DNA of 29,350 nt from Larix sibirica (taxonomy: Eukaryota > Streptophyta > Pinopsida > Pinales > Pinaceae), in contig NWUY0300018860.1 of NCBI GenBank assembly GCA_004151065.3, forward strand, positions 3,576 through 32,925, in the 5' to 3' direction. Position numbers and translations under genes: made by a program. Shown in pieces: positions 23,379 to 29,350 of the stretch (within the stretch, counting starts at the first letter, position 1; each line of letters starts with the position of its first letter). Under the pieces are notes generated by a model, which was given only the letters and a program-made list of their open reading frames with translations, ran no database searches and had not been told where the DNA came from.

Positions 23379-23844
23379 TAATATCAAAATAAACTCTATC
23401 TCTATATTAATATTTAATTTATATTTAAATTAATATATATATATATGTCAAAAATATACATCAAAACGATCAAATATATGCACACATGCAAGTAAACAAT
23501 TGACCCACCCATAAATGCATAAAAACTCTACCATTAGAACTAAAGACATCATTACGTTAGCGAGATGATTGCACAGAGTGTAGAATCTTATATGATATGT
23601 CTAACTTAATATCAAAATAAACTCTATCTCTATATTAATATTTAAATTTATATTAATATTTAATTTATATTTAAATTAATATAATTATGTCAAAAATATA
23701 CATCAAAACAATCAAATATATACACATGCAAGTGAACAATTACCCACCCATAAATACATAAAACCTCTACCATTAGAACTAAAGACATCATTATCTTAGC
23801 GAGATGATTACATAGAGTGTAGAATCTTATATGATATGTCTAAC
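23379..23844. repeat. Two-unit tandem duplication, ~230 bp
   Basis: Units at 23379-23606 and 23607-23844 both start TAATATCAAAATAAACTCTA and end with GTAGAATCTTATATGATATG and TCTAAC. They share most bases with scattered substitutions, plus an extra TTTATATTAATATT block in the second unit. Confidence 0.92.
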
Positions 23845-24224
23845 ATAAACTATATTATAAATAATGTGACCATAGTATTTAAATAATGAATAAAAAATAT
23901 AGGAAGTTCGTGGGTCACTATTAGAAGAGATAGTGCTAAAGGTGGAGATGGTGGTCAATTTAGTATTAGATTTAGACATGATACTGGGGAAGGAGGAGAT
24001 GGTGCTTGGTATATTAATGAAAGAGTATATAAGAGATTGTGGTTGGTTGAATAATTGGAAATTGAAAATGAAAATTATATTTAAATTAATAAAAAACTTA
24101 AAAAATTATACATATATATGTGTGAATTTATTAATATCTAAAACTCAAAGTAAAATTGAAAATTGTATATTTGTGATGGTAATCATTGAAAATTAAAGGT
24201 TTATTTGTAAATCCTACTTACAAA

Positions 24225-27200
24225 AGAGTTGCTTTGAGACCAATGTTAGAGACATTAATGTATTGTCGTATACAAATTCTCTTCTCTTTGATTTTTATTT
24301 TTAATAATATGTTGACTTTTCATACACTCGTGGAAGACACATAATAAGGCGATACAAAATAATGAGAAGTAAGGTGATAGGGTTGTAGTGGTGAAATAAC
24401 GAGTGGTTAGAGGATATGGTTAATTGTAACTCTTAATAATGGAAGGGGGATCATGTTATTGAGGCTTAGTTTAACGAAATGGGGTTAAGATTCCATACAT
24501 AGATACCAATATATTTTATATTTTATGCATAACATCCTTTATTCATAACACCTATATAGGGTTCAGTTTTTAGATTGCTTTTTGAGATGGGATGGAATAA
24601 ATGGGATGGAATGACAAAAACTATATTGGAAGCAATTAATTTAGTTATGGGGTCTTACTTTAACATCCTTACTTTAGAGAAATTAGGACTTTAACAATTA
24701 ATGTATGTGGCCATTTTATTTGAATTATGTCCATAACATAGTTTTGTAATAGTTAATTAATATAAAATGAGCATCTTTACTTATTAATGATGGGACCGTA
24801 AGTTTTTAGAGTTTTTCTTACTTAACGAGCTATGAGGGCAAGGAATTTTTTTATCAAGTATTGTTCAAACTAGAATTATGCTCAGTTAAAGGTTACCCCA
24901 CCTTAAGAGGGAAGTCAAAATTTCATTATTTCTTTTGGTAGTCATCAATATAAGGGCATATTTCACATATTTGATCTTGTTTGTATCTTTATATTCTTTT
25001 TTTTGGGATTTATAGTCTATGTATACCCGCTTTGTGATACAATCCTAAGGGTTAAGGATATATACAAGCCATATCATAGCTCTTTCATGAATCAACACAA
25101 ATTTAGATTTTAGTAAAATTTACTACAGGGAAAAGACCTTACAGTGGAGGTTTTGTGTTCTAAGATTGGGTAAAATTATAAAAAATCCTTTGCTAAACCC
25201 TCCAATATTGATAGTGGAAGTTTTGGTGAAGTTCTTAACAGATTTTAAATAAAAATAAAAAATTTGAGTAGTCAAAGTTTCTCTTAACATGTAAATTTAA
25301 ATTGTTTAATTACAGTGGTGCACCAAAAACTAAATGATATGCTCTAGTGCATACCACATAGTTAAATTTCCTTAATGTGTATTTTAGATATTAAAAGCAT
25401 TGATGCACCATAATGCAGATACACACTAGTACATTATAATATATCACACACTAATGCTTTATTATTTATAGTTCACATTGAAACATATTTCATACCTAAA
25501 AGCACTAGTGTGTATATTGACTTGTGCATTGCAAATCCCTGTTAATGGAAATAATAATGGCATTAATAATGATATATTTGAATTAAGTAGTGTGTTAATA
25601 ATGATATATTTGAATTAAGCAGTGTGTTAGTGTGTTTGTCATCATAAAGAATAGTGATTATTTTAATATTATTTCAATGTACTAATGTGTAATTATGTAT
25701 AAATCATGACCACATCATTGAGTTCAAATTAATACAATGTAGCAATATATTGTAGCTAAATTTGTTTATGTCATGACTTATATAAATGTAACACTTTTTT
25801 TTTTTAAATGCCATTAATCATCAAAAAGTTAAACAATTTTTTAATAATGTTGATTTTTTATATTTTAATTATTATTTTTCGATATGATTGTTACATTATT
25901 TTATTGTATCATTTAAACACATATATGAAATGATTACATCTTTATTCATTGTAACAATGTAAATATCATCTATATATTTAATAAACATAACATAAGATTC
26001 TTTATAATAGAATAAAGACAATATGAATGAGAGAAATTTCGCTATATAAAATGGAAATATATAAAGGTCCAAAATATTGAAAATTTTATAAAATAATTGA
26101 TACAATTATTTGTGGTTTGTCACCGTACAATATTTCCACATTAAACAACATGTCTAATTTTCAAAGGAAAACATTCCAAAATATACAATTTGTAACATTC
26201 AATTTTGATGATCATCATTCATCACTCAAACTAATATCATTGTGCAATTGACTTGCATGCCTCATATCTTTATTACTTGCATGGTATATTGTACTTGGGT
26301 TACTTGGAGTGTTATTGGCTTGCATTTGAAATTGTGCCTCTTCATGTTCCATCTACATACAAGAAAATAAAGTGTAATGAGTATATCAAATTTGTACTAT
26401 ACTATAGATGATTGGGTAAATAAAAAATACAAACCACATGATCAAGTGATTCATAAATAATAAACCTTCTTCTAAACACATTCCTCATGTTATCTCTCAA
26501 AATATTTTTCATTGGCTCCATGCTATGTACTTTATTTTCTATGAGTTTTATATATCACGGCAAAGAATATATATAATTAAAGGTTTCTTGTTGTTTAATT
26601 AAATATAAAATAAGAGAATTAAAACAACATATCTATTTACAAAATTTTCAATTAAACATTGATACTCCAACATATAATCACAACCCATATGCAATCCAAT
26701 GTCAATCGAGTGTTTGGATGATTCTTTTTTATATATTAGCACCTATTAGTAAACATCCATTTGTCATTATAAATCAACTAAAGTATATACAACACAAAAA
26801 ATCTGAAATATTTAGTAAGGAAAATGAATCAACGACTAACAAAGCTTGTGATCGACCCTTTTTTGCCTTGTCATCTTGTCTTATCTGTTGAATGGGTTTC
26901 ATTTTCTTTTCTTTTCTACAACAACAAAACATTTGAAATTAATATTTCATGTGATAACTAAACTCCCTATACATAGTAAAATCTCAATGAGTACATATGT
27001 TTGATACACTTTGATATTGGGATGGTTCCTCCTATAATACAATTATGATGATTTATTTGGCCATCTCTTAGTACATTTTTTTGACATACCTACTATCATG
27101 TTTCATATATCACTCCAATCCTTGTATTTTTTCAATATTCCCGATAAATGAAAAACCCAATAAAAATCAAGTAATATTTATTTGACAAAAAATATATGGA

Positions 27201-27606
27201 AAAAAGATTAAAATTTGGTATATTTTTGGAATATTGTATGCATATTAGGAAGAATGTAGTTACCATACTTTTTAAATGAGTCTTTTTTGTTATTGTATCT
27301 TTTTATATTGCATGTTTCATAGGTTTTATTACACATTGATCTAGAAATGCTTGTTGAAGTTTATGTATAACCTAATTCCAAGAGTAATTGGATTTATTTT
27401 TGTACTATAAATGGAAAGAATGTATATGTGTTCTTTAAACTATATCCCTCATGGTTTATAAAATAATTCCTCTTATCATTAACTTACCACTATAGATGAA
27501 CTAATGTCTAATTAATCATCATTAACATCCTTCATAATTTTTATCTTCATGGGCCCTATCCTTATGTTCCATCATTGTTGATCCTTGCATAACTTTCTAC
27601 AAATAT
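24225..27606. repeat. Dispersed repeat, copy C
   Basis: Diverged direct-orientation relative of copies A and B (anchors listed there). It lacks the SINE and the 89-bp duplication and has one copy of the 83-bp block. It carries about 500 extra bases around 25140-25700 that copies A and B lack. No coding frame is convincing. Similarity to copy B ends at or near 27606, where an LTR-like sequence begins. Confidence 0.75.
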
Positions 27607-28719
27607 TGTAACACCCCATTTTTTACCCCAATGTGTAAATATGTTGTAATTATGTAAAGGCTAGAAGCTTGACATGAATGGACTATGATGAAAAAATATA
27701 TTATAAATATGTACATTTGATTTTTAATATAAAAATCCTTGAAAACTGCAAGTGAAGAAGGTTGAAGAAGAGATGGGGCACTATGATTCCACAAGTGGGG
27801 GAAGTGAGAGGGGGATATGGGATGATAACCCTTTCCAATGTCCTTAGGCTTCATTAACCTTTTAAACCAAAGTTCCTTAACCTTAGTTGATTTTCACGTT
27901 AATTAATTATAGGACTAATTATCCTAAGTTAGATTAAGAAAATCGAAAGTCGTCACTTCTATGGAAGCCACTTGTTAAGCCATAGTCATCAATAATCATA
28001 TATCTTGTTAGAAAATAATTCAATCATCATTCATTCATTCTATCATTGAGAAAGGCAGATCATCCATGCTATGGGAGTTTTAATGATTAACCAAAGAAGA
28101 ATACTATGTTTCATCACCTATGACTCAAACCACCCTAATAAATGATAGCCTAACTACCCTGATAAATCATTTCCCATAGATTAGGGAACCTTTCCTCTAG
28201 TGTGACATTCCTAGAGCCTTTTCATGGAGACTTCCTGGTCGAACTTCACTAGAGTTCCAAAGGGGAAATAGGATAACCCGAGGCACTACAATGTAGAGAA
28301 AGGGGTATCTTTCCTGGTATTGTGCATATTTATGATGAATGAATGAGGGGTTGGGGTCAATTGTGGATGGGTTACCTACACCCTTTGGGTAGAGGATAGG
28401 TTCCTTTCTGTGAGGTGTGCTATGGGATGAGTGTAGTCGTGAATTGAAGAGGAATGTGATATCCCTCTTTACCCCTATTCTTTTTGCAAATGAAATACAA
28501 AGATGTAATTCTAGTTATGCAATAGTTCCTGGTGAGGAGCTCAAGGCCAAGGCCCCGCTAGTGAACACTACAAGTATTGTTATGATTTCCTAAGTCTAAC
28601 CATGCATGAATAAAAGCATGGTAATATATGATGTAAATTGAAATGACAAAATAAAGAAAGTAGACCTAGGAGACTGAATGTGCAAAGTGTTGACGCTGGA
28701 AATTATGTGTTCCAAGTCA
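27607..28719 (+). mobile_element. Possible solo LTR, ~1.1 kb
   Basis: The segment starts TGTAACACCCCATTTTTTAC, a typical plant LTR beginning, and can be closed at GTCA (28716-28719), so it has TG...CA ends. The word AATAT flanks both ends (27602-27606 and 28720-28724), a possible 5-bp target duplication. An AATAAA signal lies at 28609-28614, about 105 bases before the proposed end. Base composition changes sharply at its start. Weak points: AATAT after CA also occurs further right, no primer-binding site follows, and copy C does not clearly resume after it. Confidence 0.4.
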
Positions 28720-29350
28720 AATATTTCAGGTCTCATAGTTGTCTAAGCTATGAATAACATGAATGAACACCCTAAGTTTATAGCCTTTGAAAAATACACA
28801 AATATCCACCCTCATTTAGATATCGGGGGAGTTGTGGTATGCAGATTCTATGTATTACTTTTATAGAAAATATAAGACAAAAAATGTACAAATTGTAAAG
28901 AAACTCATGCTAGCTAAAATAAGGTTTATAACCTGTGACAAATATATACAACTAAAAAAATAAACATACACAAATACATATTACAGTAATTGCATTTTCA
29001 ATCATTTGTAGAACGTAATAGGTAAAAAAAATGAATATTGATTTCACTATAACAGGACTGATATATAAAAAAATATGGCACCCAAGAATTTTTTATTAAT
29101 GATTGCTTGAAATTACACTCACATAATTATTTGGATTCTTGGACCAGTATTATGTACCCTCACAAATGACAAATGTATTTAAACCACTCAATCAATGTGC
29201 AGTGATAAATATAATACAAAGTAGAGACTAATAAAGCTTGCTAGCAAAATCTATCAATAAAAACCACAACTGGAATGGTTCACTGCAACCAAAGCCATCA
29301 ATTAATAGCAAGTTACATGATTTTTTTTTAAATATCATTAGGAAGTGGAA
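28720..29350. other. AT-rich DNA, no gene seen
   Basis: No gene, RNA or clear repeat structure found. It could be retroelement interior if the LTR reading is wrong at its right end. Confidence 0.35.

Overview
The window looks like nuclear DNA of a land plant: very AT-rich, full of repeats and decayed copies, with one intron-containing gene on the minus strand of the aluminium-activated malate transporter family (ALMT, a plant anion-channel family). No bacterial-style operons, rRNA, standalone tRNA genes or CRISPR arrays were seen. The species cannot be fixed from the sequence.

Layout. 138-1602 (-) is a broken ALMT paralogue: exons 1, 2 and 6 remain with frameshifts and deletions, and exons 3-5 are gone. 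2097-2590 resembles the upstream flank of the intact gene. 2546-3604 holds short tandem repeats. 4839-5058 is a MITE-like element with terminal inverted repeats. 5935-6690 is a degenerate ~10-bp minisatellite crowded with TTGAC[C/T] words. 7613-10900 (-) is the only apparently complete gene: six exons whose splice phases all join, giving a 580-residue ALMT-like protein. 9712-13972 and 14010-18270 are near-identical direct copies (offset 4298 bp, three substitutions noticed). Each carries ALMT exons 1-2, the 5' flank, part of a dispersed repeat and a 204-bp tRNA-type SINE. A single N lies at 13983, between the two copies. 18.3-27.6 kb is non-coding repeat DNA: a second, diverged copy of the dispersed repeat lies at about 24.2-27.6 kb. 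At 27607 begins a sequence with LTR-like ends.

Interpretation. The biology is a small ALMT tandem array (one intact gene, one decayed neighbour, same orientation) in a transposon-rich setting. The third, partial ALMT copy at 14550-15198 may not be real. Two of the three N positions (13983 and 18966) sit exactly where a direct repeat restarts, as expected when overlapping contig ends are joined without being merged. If so, the true locus is about 4.3 kb shorter. I found no convincing undescribed multi-gene system; the most unusual points are the altered WEP motif of the ALMT, the TTGAC-rich array downstream of it, the unclassified dispersed repeat and the MITE-like element.
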